In this document: positions 31,912-42,165 of the stretch, in pieces
Numbering within the stretch: position 1 is the stretch's first letter
Layout: every line of letters starts with the position of its first letter
Assembly: GCF_000687165.1 (NCBI RefSeq)
Contig: NZ_JMKU01000028.1
Coordinates: 1 to 57,409 of the forward strand
Length of the DNA: 57,409 nucleotides
Reading direction: 5' to 3'
DNA from: Paracidovorax oryzae ATCC 19882
GTDB taxonomy: Bacteria; Pseudomonadota; Gammaproteobacteria; Burkholderiales; Burkholderiaceae_C
Position numbers and translations under genes: made by a program
Notes under the pieces: generated by a model
What the model was told of the DNA's origin: nothing
Seen by the model: the letters and a program-made list of their open reading frames with translations, nothing else
Database searches by the model: none

Positions 31912-33902
31912 CCCGACGGCCGACTGCCCCGCAGCCCGGGACGCTGCTGGCCGACCTGGACCCGTCCGCCCCGCTGGCGCGGCGGCACCTCTGGCTCATC
32001 GAGTGCCTGGCCTGGGTGCGCGGCAACTGCCGCTCCCCCGAGGAGGCCGTCGCCCGCATGACCCTCCTCGTGGAAGCCGCGGAAAGCGACGCCGGCGCGC
32101 GGGCCCGGCTGCAGGCCTGGTGGAGCGCCCTGGTCGGCACGGTGGACATCACCACCCTGCTGGCCGATTTCGGGTTCGCGCCGCGCACCGCGCTCGCGAG
32201 CGAGGTCGCGGAACGGCTGCGCTACAAACTCCTGCCCGGCAGCCCGGAGACGATCGACGCCTCCGAGCTGTTCATGCTGGCACTGCCCCACGAGTTCGAT
32301 GCCCAGTGGCTGGCCCTGCTGGACGAGGCGCTGCTCGCGCGGCTGCTGGCCGTGCTGGCGCCGGCCGGGGACGGTGGCGGCGCCACGCGCTGGCAGCACT
32401 CGCTGCTGGACGCCATCACCTACTGCGCGGGACAGATCCTGTCCACCGGGTTCGCGCCCGAGCTGCGGCTGCGCATGAGCGACTCCGCCCGCGACGCGCA
32501 GCCGTTCCATGCATTGATCCGAGACGTGGAGAGCCTGCGGGTCGAGGTCCTGCACCAGTTGCGCACCACCGACCGGCTGGACGAGGCGGTGCTGCGCCTG
32601 CGCGAGCGCCTGGAAGCCTGTCGCGCCGCCGCGGCCACGGTGTATTCGCATTTCGAGGACAACGGCATTTCGGTGGGCCTGGTCTTCCGCCTGCGGCAAC
32701 TGCGCGAACGCATCCTGCGGGTGCGCGACCTGCTCGATTGCCTGCTGTCGCCGGAGCCGGCCGCCAGCGCCGCACGCCTCATGGCGCGGCTCGTCACCGT
32801 GGGCCGGGAGCGGCGCAGCCTGCGCGCGCTGATCGCCTCCAACTCCTCGCTGCTCGCAGCCAAGGTGGCCGAGCGCAGCGCGGAGACCGGCGAGCACTAC
32901 ATCACCCGCACCGGCGCCGAATACCGCGCCATGGTGGCGAAGGCGGCGGGCGGCGGCTTCGTCATGGCGTTCACCACGCTCATGAAGTTCGGCATCGTCG
33001 CGCTGGCCCTGTCGTCCTTCTGGAGCGGCTTCTGGGCCGGCATGAACTATGCGGTGAGCTTCGTGCTCGTCATGCTGCTGCACTGCACGGTCGCCACCAA
33101 GCAGCCGGCGATGACCGCGCCGGCCATGGCCGCGAAGCTCAAGGAACTGCAGACGACCGAGGCCGTGGAGTCCTTCGTGGACGAGGTCACCCACCTGGTG
33201 CGCTCGCAGGTGGCCGCCATCCTGGGCAACGTGCTGGTGGTCTTCCCCACCGTCGCGGGCCTGACGCTCGCCATTGCCTGGGCGACCGGCAGCCCGGCCA
33301 TCGACCAGGCGGAAGCGCGGCACGTGCTGCAGTCGCTGCAGCTGGCGGGGCCTTCGCTGCTGTACGCGGCCTTCACGGGCGTGCTGCTGTTCGCCTCCAG
33401 CATCATCGCGGGCTGGGCCGAGAACTGGTTCGTTCTGCACCGGCTCGATTCGGCGCTGCGCTACAACCCGCGCATCACCGGCCTGCTGGGCCGCGAGCGC
33501 GCCGTGCGCTGGGCGCGGTTCTGGCGTGAAAACCTCTCGGGTTTCGCGGCAAACGTGTCGCTGGGGTTCATGCTCGGGCTCGTGCCGGCGTTCTCCGCGT
33601 TCTTCGGCCTCGGGCTGGACGTGCGCCACGTCACGCTCTCGACCGGGCAGCTGGGCGCCGCGCTGACCTCCCTGGGTACCGCTGCCCTGCACCAGCCCGC
33701 CTTCTGGTGGGCGGCCGCGACGCTGCCCTTCATCGGCGCGCTCAACGTGACGGTGAGCTTCTACCTCGCCTTCCGGCTCGCGCTGCGCGCCCACAACGTC
33801 ACCCGCGTGGACCGCGCACGGCTCACCGCCGCGCTGCGCGCGCGCCTGCGACACGCCACGCTGCAGTTCTTCGTGCCCCGGCGCATGGCGCCGCGGGCCT
33901 GA
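31908..33902 (+). CDS. Large membrane protein of the so-called site-specific recombinase Gcr family
   Basis: The 664-aa frame starts at TTG 31908 overlapping the apaG stop (TTGA). The first 340 residues are soluble and helical (ECLAWVRGNCRSPEEAVARM, VFRLRQLRERILRVRDLLDC). From about 345 there are six or seven hydrophobic helices with GEHYITRTGAEYRAMVAKAA and FVLVMLLHCTVATKQPAMTA before them. Homologues are widely labelled site-specific recombinase Gcr, a name carried over from a Neisseria gene. No recombinase active site (Ser or Tyr type) is visible, and membrane helices argue against DNA recombination. Its true function is unknown. Confidence 0.85.
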   Translation: MTRRPTAPQPGTLLADLDPSAPLARRHLWLIECLAWVRGNCRSPEEAVARMTLLVEAAESDAGARARLQAWWSALVGTVDITTLLADFGFAPRTALASEVAERLRYKLLPGSPETIDASELFMLALPHEFDAQWLALLDEALLARLLAVLAPAGDGGGATRWQHSLLDAITYCAGQILSTGFAPELRLRMSDSARDAQPFHALIRDVESLRVEVLHQLRTTDRLDEAVLRLRERLEACRAAAATVYSHFEDNGISVGLVFRLRQLRERILRVRDLLDCLLSPEPAASAARLMARLVTVGRERRSLRALIASNSSLLAAKVAERSAETGEHYITRTGAEYRAMVAKAAGGGFVMAFTTLMKFGIVALALSSFWSGFWAGMNYAVSFVLVMLLHCTVATKQPAMTAPAMAAKLKELQTTEAVESFVDEVTHLVRSQVAAILGNVLVVFPTVAGLTLAIAWATGSPAIDQAEARHVLQSLQLAGPSLLYAAFTGVLLFASSIIAGWAENWFVLHRLDSALRYNPRITGLLGRERAVRWARFWRENLSGFAANVSLGFMLGLVPAFSAFFGLGLDVRHVTLSTGQLGAALTSLGTAALHQPAFWWAAATLPFIGALNVTVSFYLAFRLALRAHNVTRVDRARLTAALRARLRHATLQFFVPRRMAPRA

Positions 33903-34045
33903 GAACGGGCCGCCCCGGTACCCCTTTTCCGGGAGTGCCCGTCCTACAGCGCCCTGCCGGATCAGCAGGTACATTCGGTCGGCCCCGGCCGGGGGACGCG
34001 CGGCCTCCCCGCGCGGTTCGGGCGGGAATGCGAGGACTAGAACAA

Positions 34046-35305
34046 ATGGATGAAATCATGGGCTTCTGGGCGCAATGGCTGCGCCCATCGGCCGGGCTCC
34101 CGACGGTGCAGTGGTCGCTGCTGCTGGCCGTCGCGGCGGTCTCCGGCTATCTCTTCCAGCGCCACATCGGCCTGCCCAAGGTGGTGGGCTACACGCTCGT
34201 CGGCACCATCGCCGGGCTGCTGGGCTTCAGCGGCGCCGTCTGGCCCCTGCAGGGCATCAGCCTGTTCCTGCTGGAGCTGGGCATCGCCATCGTGCTGTTC
34301 GAGGCCGGCGGGCGCATCCCGCTGCGGTGGTTCCGGCACAACCCGATGGTGCTCGTGCAGAGCATCATCGAATCGGCGCTGACCTATTTCGCGGTGTACT
34401 ACGCCATGCTCTGGCTGGACGTGCCCCAGCGCGCCGCCGGGCCGCTGGCGCTGGTGGCACTGGCGGCGTCGCCCGCCGTGCTCACACGCGTGGTGGCGGA
34501 CACCCGCGCGGCCGGCCCGGTGACGGACCGGGCCATCGTGCTGGCCACGCTCTCCACCCTCTACGCGCTCACCCTGGGCAGCGCCACCGCGGAGCTGATC
34601 AACCGGCCCGCCGCCCGAATCATGGACACCGTGTACCCTGTCATGGTGGTGCTGGGTGTCTCGATCATCGTCGGAGCGGTGCTGGCCCTGGTCCTGCGCA
34701 TGGCCCTGCGCTTCATGAGCCCGACGAGCGAGAACACCGCCTTCCTGCTGCTCACGCTGATCGCCGCCGGCACCGCCGTGGCCGCGCACATGGGCGGCTC
34801 CGCACCGCTCGCCGCGCTGCTGGCGGGCATGCTGCTCAAGCAACTCAACCCGCGCCCCTGGGCCTGGCCGCGCCAGCTCGGCACCGCGGCCTCGCTGCTT
34901 ACCATGCTGATGTTCGTGCTGGTGTCCACCGTCGCCGCGCAGGCCGACTGGAGCGGCCCCGTGGCCGGGCTGGTACTGGCCCTCATCGTGGCGCGCCTCG
35001 TGGCCAAGGCCCTGGGCGTGGCCCTGGGCAACGTGGGCAGCGGCGCCAGCTGGCGCCAGGCCCTGTGGGTGGGCTGCGCGATGACGCCGATGTCGTCGAT
35101 CGCGCTGCTGATCGCCTCGCAGTTCGTGGTGGCATCCGCTTCCACGGGGCAGCTCATCGCGCGCGTCGCACTGCCCACCATCCTGCTCATGGAAGTGCTC
35201 GGCGCCGTGATCGCCACGGTGGCCATCTACCGCGCCGGCGAGAGTTCGAAACCCTGGGCGCCCCAGACACGCGCCGCCAATGCAGAGCGGGAGCAGCAGC
35301 AATGA
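34046..35305 (+). CDS. CPA2-family cation:proton antiporter
   Basis: This 419-aa polytopic membrane protein has about twelve helices and the KefB/KefC/NhaP2-like fold: [40 protein letters not shown] and [20 protein letters not shown]. It lacks the C-terminal TrkA-N and ligand domains of full-length Kef proteins, ending soon after the last helix. It is placed at ATG 34046, with GAGG 10 nt upstream; ATG 34028 is an alternative. It overlaps the YbdK-type ligase gene by 4 bases. Substrate ions (K or Na) cannot be told from sequence. Confidence 0.85.
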   Translation: MDEIMGFWAQWLRPSAGLPTVQWSLLLAVAAVSGYLFQRHIGLPKVVGYTLVGTIAGLLGFSGAVWPLQGISLFLLELGIAIVLFEAGGRIPLRWFRHNPMVLVQSIIESALTYFAVYYAMLWLDVPQRAAGPLALVALAASPAVLTRVVADTRAAGPVTDRAIVLATLSTLYALTLGSATAELINRPAARIMDTVYPVMVVLGVSIIVGAVLALVLRMALRFMSPTSENTAFLLLTLIAAGTAVAAHMGGSAPLAALLAGMLLKQLNPRPWAWPRQLGTAASLLTMLMFVLVSTVAAQADWSGPVAGLVLALIVARLVAKALGVALGNVGSGASWRQALWVGCAMTPMSSIALLIASQFVVASASTGQLIARVALPTILLMEVLGAVIATVAIYRAGESSKPWAPQTRAANAEREQQQ

Positions 35306-36426
35306 GCCTCGAAGCCTTCCACCATTCCGAGCCGCTGACGCTCGGCGTCGAGCTCGAGCTGCAGCTCGTCAACACGCACAACTACGACCTCGCGCCCTAC
35401 GCCGAGGACATGCTGCGCCTCATGGCGAAGCAGCCGCTGCCCGGCAGCGTGGTGCCCGAGATGACCAACAGCATGATCGAAGTCTCGACGGGCATCTGCC
35501 ATTCGGGCAGCGAAGTGCTGGGCCAGCTCTCGCAGATCCGCGACGCGCTGGTCAGGAGCGCCGACAAGCTGAACATCGCCGTGGCCGGCGGGGGCACGCA
35601 CCCCTTCCAGCAATGGCACGAGCGCCGCATCTACGACAAGCCCCGCTTCCAGGAGCTGTCGCAGCTCTACGGCTACCTCTCCAAGCAGTTCACGATCTTC
35701 GGCCAGCACGTGCACATCGGCTGCCCCAGCGCCGACGAGGCGCTGCTCATGCTGCACCGCATGTCGCGCTACATCCCGCACTTCATCGCGATGTCGGCCT
35801 CCAGCCCCTACGTACAGGGGCAGGACACGGCCTTCGATTCGGCTCGGCTCAATTCGGTGTTCGCGTTCCCGCTGTCGGGCCGCGCCCCCATGGTGCTGAC
35901 CTGGAAGGACTTCGAGGCCTACTTCGACAAGATGACGCGCACCGGCGTGGTCAAGAGCATGAAGGACTTCTACTGGGACATCCGGCCCAAGCCCGAGTTC
36001 GGCACGATCGAGATCCGCGTATTCGACACGCCGCTCACCATCGAACGCGCCGCCGCGCTGTCGGCCTTCGTGCAGTCGCTGGGGGCCTGGTTCCTGGCCG
36101 AGCAGCCCTTCACGCCCAGCGAGGACGACTACCTCGTCTATACGTACAACCGCTTCCAGGCGTGCCGCTTCGGCATGCAGGCGGTGTACGTCGATCCGGC
36201 CACCGGCGAGCACATGCCACTGCGCGACCACATCCTGCAGACCATCGACCACATCGCGCGCCACGCCACGGTCACCGGGGCCTCGGGCGCGCTGCACCTG
36301 CTGCGCAGCGAGGCCGCGGCCGGCCAGAACGACGCACGCTGGCTGCGCGACCGCCAGCGCGACGAACAGTTGCTGGGCGAGGTGAGCCGCCAGGCCGCGC
36401 TGCGGTTCCGGGGCGAGCCCGCCTGA
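35302..36426 (+). CDS. ybdK: YbdK-type carboxylate-amine ligase (GCS2 family)
   Basis: The 374-aa product belongs to the glutamate-cysteine ligase family 2. Visible motifs are [60 protein letters not shown] and [20 protein letters not shown], the latter two holding metal- and substrate-binding residues. E. coli YbdK has weak gamma-glutamylcysteine ligase activity. It starts at ATG 35302 inside the antiporter stop. The pairing with a Kef-like antiporter is notable because Kef channels are controlled by glutathione. Confidence 0.92.
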   Translation: MSLEAFHHSEPLTLGVELELQLVNTHNYDLAPYAEDMLRLMAKQPLPGSVVPEMTNSMIEVSTGICHSGSEVLGQLSQIRDALVRSADKLNIAVAGGGTHPFQQWHERRIYDKPRFQELSQLYGYLSKQFTIFGQHVHIGCPSADEALLMLHRMSRYIPHFIAMSASSPYVQGQDTAFDSARLNSVFAFPLSGRAPMVLTWKDFEAYFDKMTRTGVVKSMKDFYWDIRPKPEFGTIEIRVFDTPLTIERAAALSAFVQSLGAWFLAEQPFTPSEDDYLVYTYNRFQACRFGMQAVYVDPATGEHMPLRDHILQTIDHIARHATVTGASGALHLLRSEAAAGQNDARWLRDRQRDEQLLGEVSRQAALRFRGEPA

Positions 36427-36442
36427 CGGGGCATCGGCCTTC

Positions 36443-36480
36443 GCGGCCTTCCGCGGGCCGCGGATCCGTCCGGGCGGATC
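36443..36480. terminator. Double hairpin between convergent ybdK and lysR genes
   Basis: GCGGCC/GGCCGC (36443-36461, 7-nt loop) is followed by GATCCG/CGGATC (36463-36480, 6-nt loop). They fill the 55-bp gap between convergent genes. No T tract is seen, so the terminator role is tentative. Confidence 0.35.
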
Positions 36481-36481
36481 A

Positions 36482-37390
36482 TCAGAGGGGTATCCCGGCG
36501 AATCCCGGGGCGAGGGAGAAATCCACGCACTGCCGCACCAGCGCGTGCATCGTCCCGATGAGGGCCCTCGTGTCGCCCCGCTTCCACTGGAAAGCGTAGT
36601 GCAGGGGTGCCAGAGGGACGCGCGCGCGGGCCGTGCGCAGGCCCATGGCGTCCACCCATGGGCCGGGCAGGATACCCGTGCCCACACCCAGTCGGAGCAT
36701 GCCCGCCACGGCGCCCCAGCTGTTGCAGGCGATGCGCCCATGCACCGAGGCACCGTTGGCGAGCAGCCAGTCGTCCAGCAAGCGGGTCGTGCCCGCCCCC
36801 TCGGGCAGCGTGACCAGCGGATGGGACTGCAAAAGGGCCGCAACATCGGTGGCGCCCCCCGGCACCAGGGAAGACGCCACGCTCCACTGAAAATGCACGG
36901 CGCCCACGGGCTGGGACAGGAGTTCGCTGCGCGAGGAGCGGCCGGCGATCACGGCGAAGTCCAGGTCACCCTCGGACAGGCGGCGCTCCAGCACGCCGCC
37001 GACATCCACGACGGGCTCGAGGTGCAATTGCGGGTGCGCCGCCCGCACCGCCACCACGAAACCCGGCATCCAGGTCAGCGCAGAGAGATCCCCCACGCCG
37101 AAACGGCACGAGCCGGCGAGTGCCGCGCCGTCATCCCTGGCCTCGTGCAGCGCGGCCATCGCATTGAGCACGTCCAGCGCCCGTGGAAGCGTCCGCCGTC
37201 CCGCATCGGTCAGTACCGCGCGGTGGCCGCTACGGTCGAAGAGGGGCTGTCCCAGCGCCGCCTCGAGCTCGGCAATGCGCTTGGAGAGCGACGAGACGGA
37301 CAGGTGGACACGTTCAGCCGCCGTGGCGAAGTTGGCGCAGGTCGCCGCCCACCAGAAGGCCTCGAGCTGCTTGACGGTGGGTGGCGGCAC
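36482..37390 (-). CDS. LysR-family transcriptional regulator
   Basis: The 302-aa frame is set at GTG 37390 (PPPTVKQLEAFWWAATCANF follows), which gives the usual LysR N-terminus; an earlier GTG at 37438 would add 16 atypical residues. The winged helix is KQLEAFWWAATCANFATAAE with VHLSVSSLSKRIAELEAALG as recognition helix, followed by a LysR substrate-binding domain (about 90-290). It is divergent from the hydroxy-acid dehydrogenase gene over 110 bp of AT-richer DNA, so it most likely controls that gene in response to a hydroxy acid or related compound; this is inference. Confidence 0.9.
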   Translation of the reverse strand: MPPPTVKQLEAFWWAATCANFATAAERVHLSVSSLSKRIAELEAALGQPLFDRSGHRAVLTDAGRRTLPRALDVLNAMAALHEARDDGAALAGSCRFGVGDLSALTWMPGFVVAVRAAHPQLHLEPVVDVGGVLERRLSEGDLDFAVIAGRSSRSELLSQPVGAVHFQWSVASSLVPGGATDVAALLQSHPLVTLPEGAGTTRLLDDWLLANGASVHGRIACNSWGAVAGMLRLGVGTGILPGPWVDAMGLRTARARVPLAPLHYAFQWKRGDTRALIGTMHALVRQCVDFSLAPGFAGIPL

Positions 37391-37500
37391 GGTGATGCAT
37401 TTTCCATAGAGCGAACAAATACATTCTAAATAAGTCACTTTTATTCAACATGCCACCGCCGTAGATTCGCGCCATCACCGGCCCGCAAGCGCGTTTCACC

Positions 37501-38709
37501 ATGGCATCCTACGCAGAGCCCTCCTCCTCCCCCAAGCTTCCCCCCGCCTTGCGCGGCCTTCTGGCGCTGCACGATTTCGAGGCGGCCGCGCGCCGGCGGT
37601 TGCCGCGGCCCATCTTCGGATACATCGCCGGCGCCGCCGAAGACAATGCCTCGCTGCGCGACAACCGCTCGGTCTTCGACGAATACGCTTTCTCCACCCG
37701 CGTCCTGCGCGACGTTTCGCAGCGCTCCCAGGCGGTGGAACTGTTCGGGCAACGCTACACCAGCCCTTTCGGCATCGCCCCCATGGGCATCGCCGCCCTG
37801 TCGAGCTACCGGGGCGACCTGGCGCTTGCCCGGGCGGCGCGCCAGGCCGGCATCGTGTCGATCATGAGCGGCACCTCGCTGGTCCGGATGGAAGAAGTCG
37901 CGCAGGAGAGTCCCGGCACCTGGTTCCAGGCATACATTCCCGGAGACCAGGCCCGCATCGACGCGCTGGTGGACCGTGTTTCCAGGGCCGGGTTCGGCAC
38001 GCTGGTGGTGACGGTGGACATCCCCGTTTCCGCCAACAGGGAGAACAACCTCCGTACCGGATTTTCCACACCGCTTCGCCCCGGACTGCGCCTGGCGTGG
38101 GACGGCCTGGTACGTCCACGCTGGGTGGCGGGCACCTTTCTGCGGACCCTGCTGCGCCACGGCATGCCGCATTTCGAGAATTCCTTCGCGACCCGCGGCT
38201 CCCCCATCCTGTCATCCACCGTGCTGCGCGACTTCTCCGCGCGCGACCACCTCAGCTGGGCGCACATCGAGGCGATCCGCCAGCGCTGGAAAGGCCGCCT
38301 GGTCATCAAGGGGCTGCTCAGCGTGGAGGATGCGCTGCAAGCCCGGGACATCGGCGCGGACGGCATCGTGCTGTCCAACCACGGGGGCCGCCAGCTCGAT
38401 GGCGCCGCCTCGCCGATGCGCGTGCTCGAAGCCGTCGTTGCTGCCGTGGGGCCCGGCTACCCGGTGCTCATCGACAGCGGCTTCCGCCGTGGATCCGACG
38501 TGTTGAAGGCCCTGGCCCTGGGCGCCCGCATGGTGCTGGTGGGGCGGCCCTTCAACTATGCCGCGGCGGTGGCGGGCGAGGCGGGCATCGCCCACGCGAT
38601 CGGCCTGCTGCGCGATGAAGTCGATCGCAACCTGGCGATGCTGGGAGTGACGTCCTGCGCGGCACTCGGCCCCCGGCACATCGTCCACCGCCGACCCCGA
38701 GCGGAATGA
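37501..38709 (+). CDS. FMN-dependent alpha-hydroxy-acid dehydrogenase
   Basis: This 402-aa enzyme of the lactate dehydrogenase/glycolate oxidase/mandelate dehydrogenase family oxidises an L-2-hydroxy acid to the 2-oxo acid with FMN. Motifs: [20 protein letters not shown] near the N-terminus, [20 protein letters not shown], the catalytic loop [15 protein letters not shown] (His and Arg) and [20 protein letters not shown] for the FMN phosphate. The preceding loop region ([20 protein letters not shown]) is membrane-associating in LldD and MdlB. Substrate cannot be told. ATG 37501 starts the frame; the Bug-type gene follows 40 nt after the stop. Confidence 0.93.
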   Translation: MASYAEPSSSPKLPPALRGLLALHDFEAAARRRLPRPIFGYIAGAAEDNASLRDNRSVFDEYAFSTRVLRDVSQRSQAVELFGQRYTSPFGIAPMGIAALSSYRGDLALARAARQAGIVSIMSGTSLVRMEEVAQESPGTWFQAYIPGDQARIDALVDRVSRAGFGTLVVTVDIPVSANRENNLRTGFSTPLRPGLRLAWDGLVRPRWVAGTFLRTLLRHGMPHFENSFATRGSPILSSTVLRDFSARDHLSWAHIEAIRQRWKGRLVIKGLLSVEDALQARDIGADGIVLSNHGGRQLDGAASPMRVLEAVVAAVGPGYPVLIDSGFRRGSDVLKALALGARMVLVGRPFNYAAAVAGEAGIAHAIGLLRDEVDRNLAMLGVTSCAALGPRHIVHRRPRAE

Positions 38710-38749
38710 GCGACCGCCCCGTTTCTCCATCGATGAAAGGATGTTTCCC

Positions 38750-39736
38750 ATGCCCACCGATTTCCCGCGGCGCATAGCGCTCGCATCGCTGTGCTGCGCG
38801 GCGCTCGCCGCCGGCTCCTCCGCGTCGGCCCAGGCCGCCTACCCAGCCAGGCCCATCCGGCTGATCGTTCCCTTCGCGCCCGGCGGGACGACCGACATCA
38901 TCGCCCGCGTGGTGGCCGACCCGCTGGGACGTGCACTGGGCCAGCCGGTGGTCGTGGACAACAAGAGCGGCGCAGGCGGCACCATCGGTGCGAGCGAAGC
39001 CGCACGCGCCAAGCCGGATGGCTACACGCTGAGCATCGCCACCGTTTCCACGATGGCCACCAATCCGGCCATCATGCCGAACCTTGCGTACGACCCGTTG
39101 ACGGACTTCGTGCCCATCACCAACATCGCCGCGACCCCGAACGTCATCGCGGTCCACCCCCGGTTCCCGCGGCACGACTATCGCGGCTTCGTCGATGAAT
39201 TGAAGAAGCACCCCGGCCAGTACGCCTACGCCTCCACCGGCACGGGCAGCATCACCCACATGCTCATGGAGCTGTACAAGAGCATTGCTGGCGTGCAGAT
39301 GACGCATATCCCCTACCGAGGCGCAGGGCCCGCGCTGAACGACGTGGTGGCCGGCCAGGTGAGCATGAACCTCGACAACCTGCCTTCGTCCCTGCCGTTC
39401 ATCAGGGAGGGAAGGCTGGTGCCCATCGTGGTGGCGGCACCACAGCGCCTGGCCGTGCTGCCGGGGGTTCCCACCTTCAGGGAAGTGGGACTGGAGTCCG
39501 TGAACAGGATGGCCTATTACGGCATGGTCGCGCCCAGGGGCACCCCGCGCGACATCGTGGACACGGTCGGCACCGCGCTCCGGAAGGTGCTGGCGGACCC
39601 CGCGGTCAGGAAACGGATCGAGGACACCGGCTCGCTCGTGATTGCGGGCACGCCCGAGCAATTCGCGGAGCAGATCAGAAGCGAACTCGGCATCTACAGG
39701 GACGTGGTGCGCACCCAGAAGCTGACGCTGGAATGA
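38750..39736 (+). CDS. Bug/TctC-family periplasmic solute-binding protein
   Basis: The 328-aa protein is set at ATG 38750, 9 nt after AAAGG; ATG 38741 is too close to it. A signal peptide (ending SASAQAA) precedes the mature start [20 protein letters not shown], the hallmark of Bug proteins, and [20 protein letters not shown] and [19 protein letters not shown] follow. Such receptors bind carboxylates or other small metabolites. No tctA or tctB transporter genes are nearby. Co-direction with the hydroxy-acid dehydrogenase suggests a hydroxy-acid ligand. Confidence 0.93.
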   Translation: MPTDFPRRIALASLCCAALAAGSSASAQAAYPARPIRLIVPFAPGGTTDIIARVVADPLGRALGQPVVVDNKSGAGGTIGASEAARAKPDGYTLSIATVSTMATNPAIMPNLAYDPLTDFVPITNIAATPNVIAVHPRFPRHDYRGFVDELKKHPGQYAYASTGTGSITHMLMELYKSIAGVQMTHIPYRGAGPALNDVVAGQVSMNLDNLPSSLPFIREGRLVPIVVAAPQRLAVLPGVPTFREVGLESVNRMAYYGMVAPRGTPRDIVDTVGTALRKVLADPAVRKRIEDTGSLVIAGTPEQFAEQIRSELGIYRDVVRTQKLTLE

Positions 39737-39749
39737 GACGGCGCATTTT

Positions 39750-40796
39750 TCAGGACTGCCTGACCAGCTCCACCCGCCGGTTCTTCGCCTTGCCCTCGTC
39801 CGTCGCGTTGTCCGCCACCGGATCGGCGGCGCCGAAGCCGGCGGACGACAGGCGGGACGCATCGATGCCCTGGGCAGCGACGGCGGCAGCGACGGCCTTG
39901 GCCCGCCCCTCCGACAGCGTCTTGTTGTGGGCCGCGTCGCCCGTGTTGTCGGTGTAGCCGTTGACGGCGAGCTTCAGCGAAGCGTCCTGCCTGAGCAGTT
40001 GCACCACCTGTTCGATCTGCGGCTGCGAATCGGGCAGGATGTCGGTCTTGTCGGTGGCGAAGTTGACGTGCAACGCCACCTTGCCTGTCTTGTCGATCTG
40101 CGCCTTCAACTCGCTGGCCGGCAACAGGCCGGCGGTGACCTGCAGGGGCTTGGTCTCGGCGATGAGCAGGCCGCCACCGAACTCGTAGTTGCACAGGTGG
40201 ATCCAGATGTCGCGGTCCGCGCGGTGGACGACGAAGACCTGCACGGCGTTGTTCCAGATGTCGCCCAGGCCGCTGTTGTAGCGCGAGACCATGTCCCGCG
40301 GCCACTCCTTCATCTTGTCCGTCACGGCTTTCGGCAGCTTGCCCTCGAAGATCTTCCTGCCGCCCATCGAGGCCACCACGGACTCGATGTTGCGCGACAG
40401 CTCCAGATCCGAGAACGTCTTGCCCTGGGCGGCGGCGATGTGCGCCGACCAGACCCGGCCCTCCACGGGCTGCAGGCGGTCGCCCGTCCAGAAGGGCACC
40501 TGGTCGAAGTCGATCACGTCGGGCTTGGTGCCGGTGACGTAGCCGGTCGGCAGCGCGATGTACGGGAAGGCTCCCAGGGGTGCGGTGGAAACCGGCAGGC
40601 TGGCCGCATCGAAGCCCTTGCCGGTGGCCGCCTCCGCGGGCTGCGAAGCGGGTGCGCTCGCGGCGGTCGCCGGTGCGGCGGCGGCCGGCGGTGCCGCAGG
40701 CTCGCTGGCGGCTTTCTGCGGCGCCTCCTGCTTCCTGCAGGCACCCAGGCCCATGGTGAGGGCCAGAACCAGCGTCGCCGCTACTGCTTTTTGCAC
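39750..40796 (-). CDS. OmpA-like outer-membrane lipoprotein
   Basis: The 348-aa product has a lipoprotein signal (LTMGLGAC, Cys20), an Ala/Pro-rich linker (about 30-60), a domain of unknown function (about 60-225: FWTGDRLQPVEGRVWSAHIA, YNSGLGDIWNNAVQVFVVHR) and a C-terminal OmpA/MotB peptidoglycan-binding domain (about 240-345: VNFATDKTDILPDSQPQIEQ, NGYTDNTGDAAHNKTLSEGR, RRVELV). It should link the outer membrane to the cell wall. It is convergent with the Bug gene, 13 bp apart. Confidence 0.88.
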   Translation of the reverse strand: MQKAVAATLVLALTMGLGACRKQEAPQKAASEPAAPPAAAAPATAASAPASQPAEAATGKGFDAASLPVSTAPLGAFPYIALPTGYVTGTKPDVIDFDQVPFWTGDRLQPVEGRVWSAHIAAAQGKTFSDLELSRNIESVVASMGGRKIFEGKLPKAVTDKMKEWPRDMVSRYNSGLGDIWNNAVQVFVVHRADRDIWIHLCNYEFGGGLLIAETKPLQVTAGLLPASELKAQIDKTGKVALHVNFATDKTDILPDSQPQIEQVVQLLRQDASLKLAVNGYTDNTGDAAHNKTLSEGRAKAVAAAVAAQGIDASRLSSAGFGAADPVADNATDEGKAKNRRVELVRQS

Positions 40797-40897
40797 AGAG
40801 AACTCCTTGCCAGAAAAGAGCGCCTCAGTTTAGCGGCGGGTCCGGCCGGGCGGCCGCCTTCCCCCCCATGGTGGGGGTGCCGGGTATGCTCGAGCCC

Positions 40898-41878
40898 ATG
40901 GGTGAATTCGATCTGATCGCGCGCTATTTCCACCGCCCCGTGCGCCGCGCGGCCCTGGGCGTGGGCGACGACTGCGCGCTGCTTTCTCCGGCCGCCGGCA
41001 TGCAGCTCGCGGTGTCCAGTGACATGCTGGTGGAAGGCCGGCACTTCTTCGCCGATGTCTACCCCGCGCACCTGGGCCACAAGGCCCTGGCGGTGAACCT
41101 GTCGGACCTCGCGGCCTGCGGCGCACGGCCGCTGGCCTTCACTCTGGCGCTGGCGCTGCCCCGCGCCGACGAAGCCTGGCTGCAGGGCTTTTCGGAAGGC
41201 CTGCTGGCCCTGGCCGACGAGCATGGCTGCGAACTGGTGGGCGGGGACACCACGCAGGGCCCCCTCAACATCTGCATCACGGTGTTCGGCGAAGTGCCCG
41301 CCGGCCAGGCCCTGCTGCGCAGCGGCGCACGGCCGGGCGACGACCTGTGGGTGAGCGGCCACCTCGGCGATGCGCGCCTGGCGCTGGATGCGCTGCTGGG
41401 CGAAATGCCCGTGCAGTTGCCACCGCAGGTGCTGGCGCAGGCACGCGAACGGCTGGAGCGCCCCACGCCGCGGGTGGCGCTGGGCCAGGCATTGCGCGGT
41501 GTGGCCAGCAGCGCCATCGACGTGAGCGACGGGCTCGTGGGCGACCTGGGCCATATCCTGCAGGCGTCGGGCGTGGGCGCGCGCATCGACACCACGCTCG
41601 CCCCGCAGCTCATGGCGGCCTGCGACGGGCATGCCCCCGAACATGTGCCCTACGGCTGGGAAAACCTGCTGCGCTGCGTGCTGGCCGGAGGTGACGACTA
41701 CGAATTGCTTTTCACGGCGCGCCCCGACAGGCGCGCACAGGTGGAAGCCGCGGCCCGCCAGGCGGGAACGCGCGCCACCTGCATCGGCGCGATCGAGGCC
41801 GAGCGCGGCCTGCGCCTGCTCGACGCGCAGGGCCGGCCCATGTCGGCCCGCTACCTGGCGTTCGATCACTTCCGCTGA
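40898..41878 (+). CDS. thiL: Thiamine-monophosphate kinase
   Basis: ThiL (326 aa) phosphorylates thiamine monophosphate to the diphosphate cofactor. The start ATG 40898 gives the family-typical MGEFDLIARYFHRP; ATG 40886, better placed after a GGGGG run, would add four residues. Motifs: GVGDDCALLSP, AVSSDMLVEGRHFFADVYPA, GHKALAVNLSDLAACGA, ELVGGDTTQGPLNICITVFG and SSAIDVSDGLVGDLGHI, with the Asp residues that bind magnesium and ATP. In related genomes pgpA commonly follows thiL; here about 3.9 kb separates them. Confidence 0.95.
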   Translation: MGEFDLIARYFHRPVRRAALGVGDDCALLSPAAGMQLAVSSDMLVEGRHFFADVYPAHLGHKALAVNLSDLAACGARPLAFTLALALPRADEAWLQGFSEGLLALADEHGCELVGGDTTQGPLNICITVFGEVPAGQALLRSGARPGDDLWVSGHLGDARLALDALLGEMPVQLPPQVLAQARERLERPTPRVALGQALRGVASSAIDVSDGLVGDLGHILQASGVGARIDTTLAPQLMAACDGHAPEHVPYGWENLLRCVLAGGDDYELLFTARPDRRAQVEAAARQAGTRATCIGAIEAERGLRLLDAQGRPMSARYLAFDHFR

Positions 41879-41902
41879 ACACGCACTGCCGGCGCACCCC
41901 AA

Positions 41903-42053
41903 GTCGTACGACATCAAAACACATGGCGTCACCTCGCCAGGGAGCTTGGCATTCGCCCTGCTCACCACCGGTGACAAATTCATTGGAAAACTCCGGGTAA
42001 GCACGGAATTCCATTGCACAGAATCATCACAACAATCCCTGCTGTTGTACGAC
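41903..42053. promoter_or_regulatory. Two GTYGTACGAC palindromes upstream of the PL10 lyase gene
   Basis: A perfect 10-bp palindrome GTCGTACGAC at 41903-41912 recurs with one change, GTTGTACGAC, at 42044-42053, centres 141 bp apart. Both lie in the 287-bp AT-richer region ahead of the lyase gene. A paired operator for a local repressor or activator is a reasonable reading; the regulator is not identified. Confidence 0.5.
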
Positions 42054-42165
42054 GTCATTTGACTCATTGACGCATGCATCCCGCCTTGGCATGCGGAAGG
42101 CTTCGTGCGGCTGCGCGCCTTCCGGCCCGCTTTCCATAAAGAAATACGACGAGAGGAAACACCTG

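Noticed and set aside
31908-33902. Mobile element or recombinase
   Set aside because: The family name suggests recombination, but there is no Ser or Tyr recombinase motif, no flanking repeats, and the protein is an integral membrane protein.
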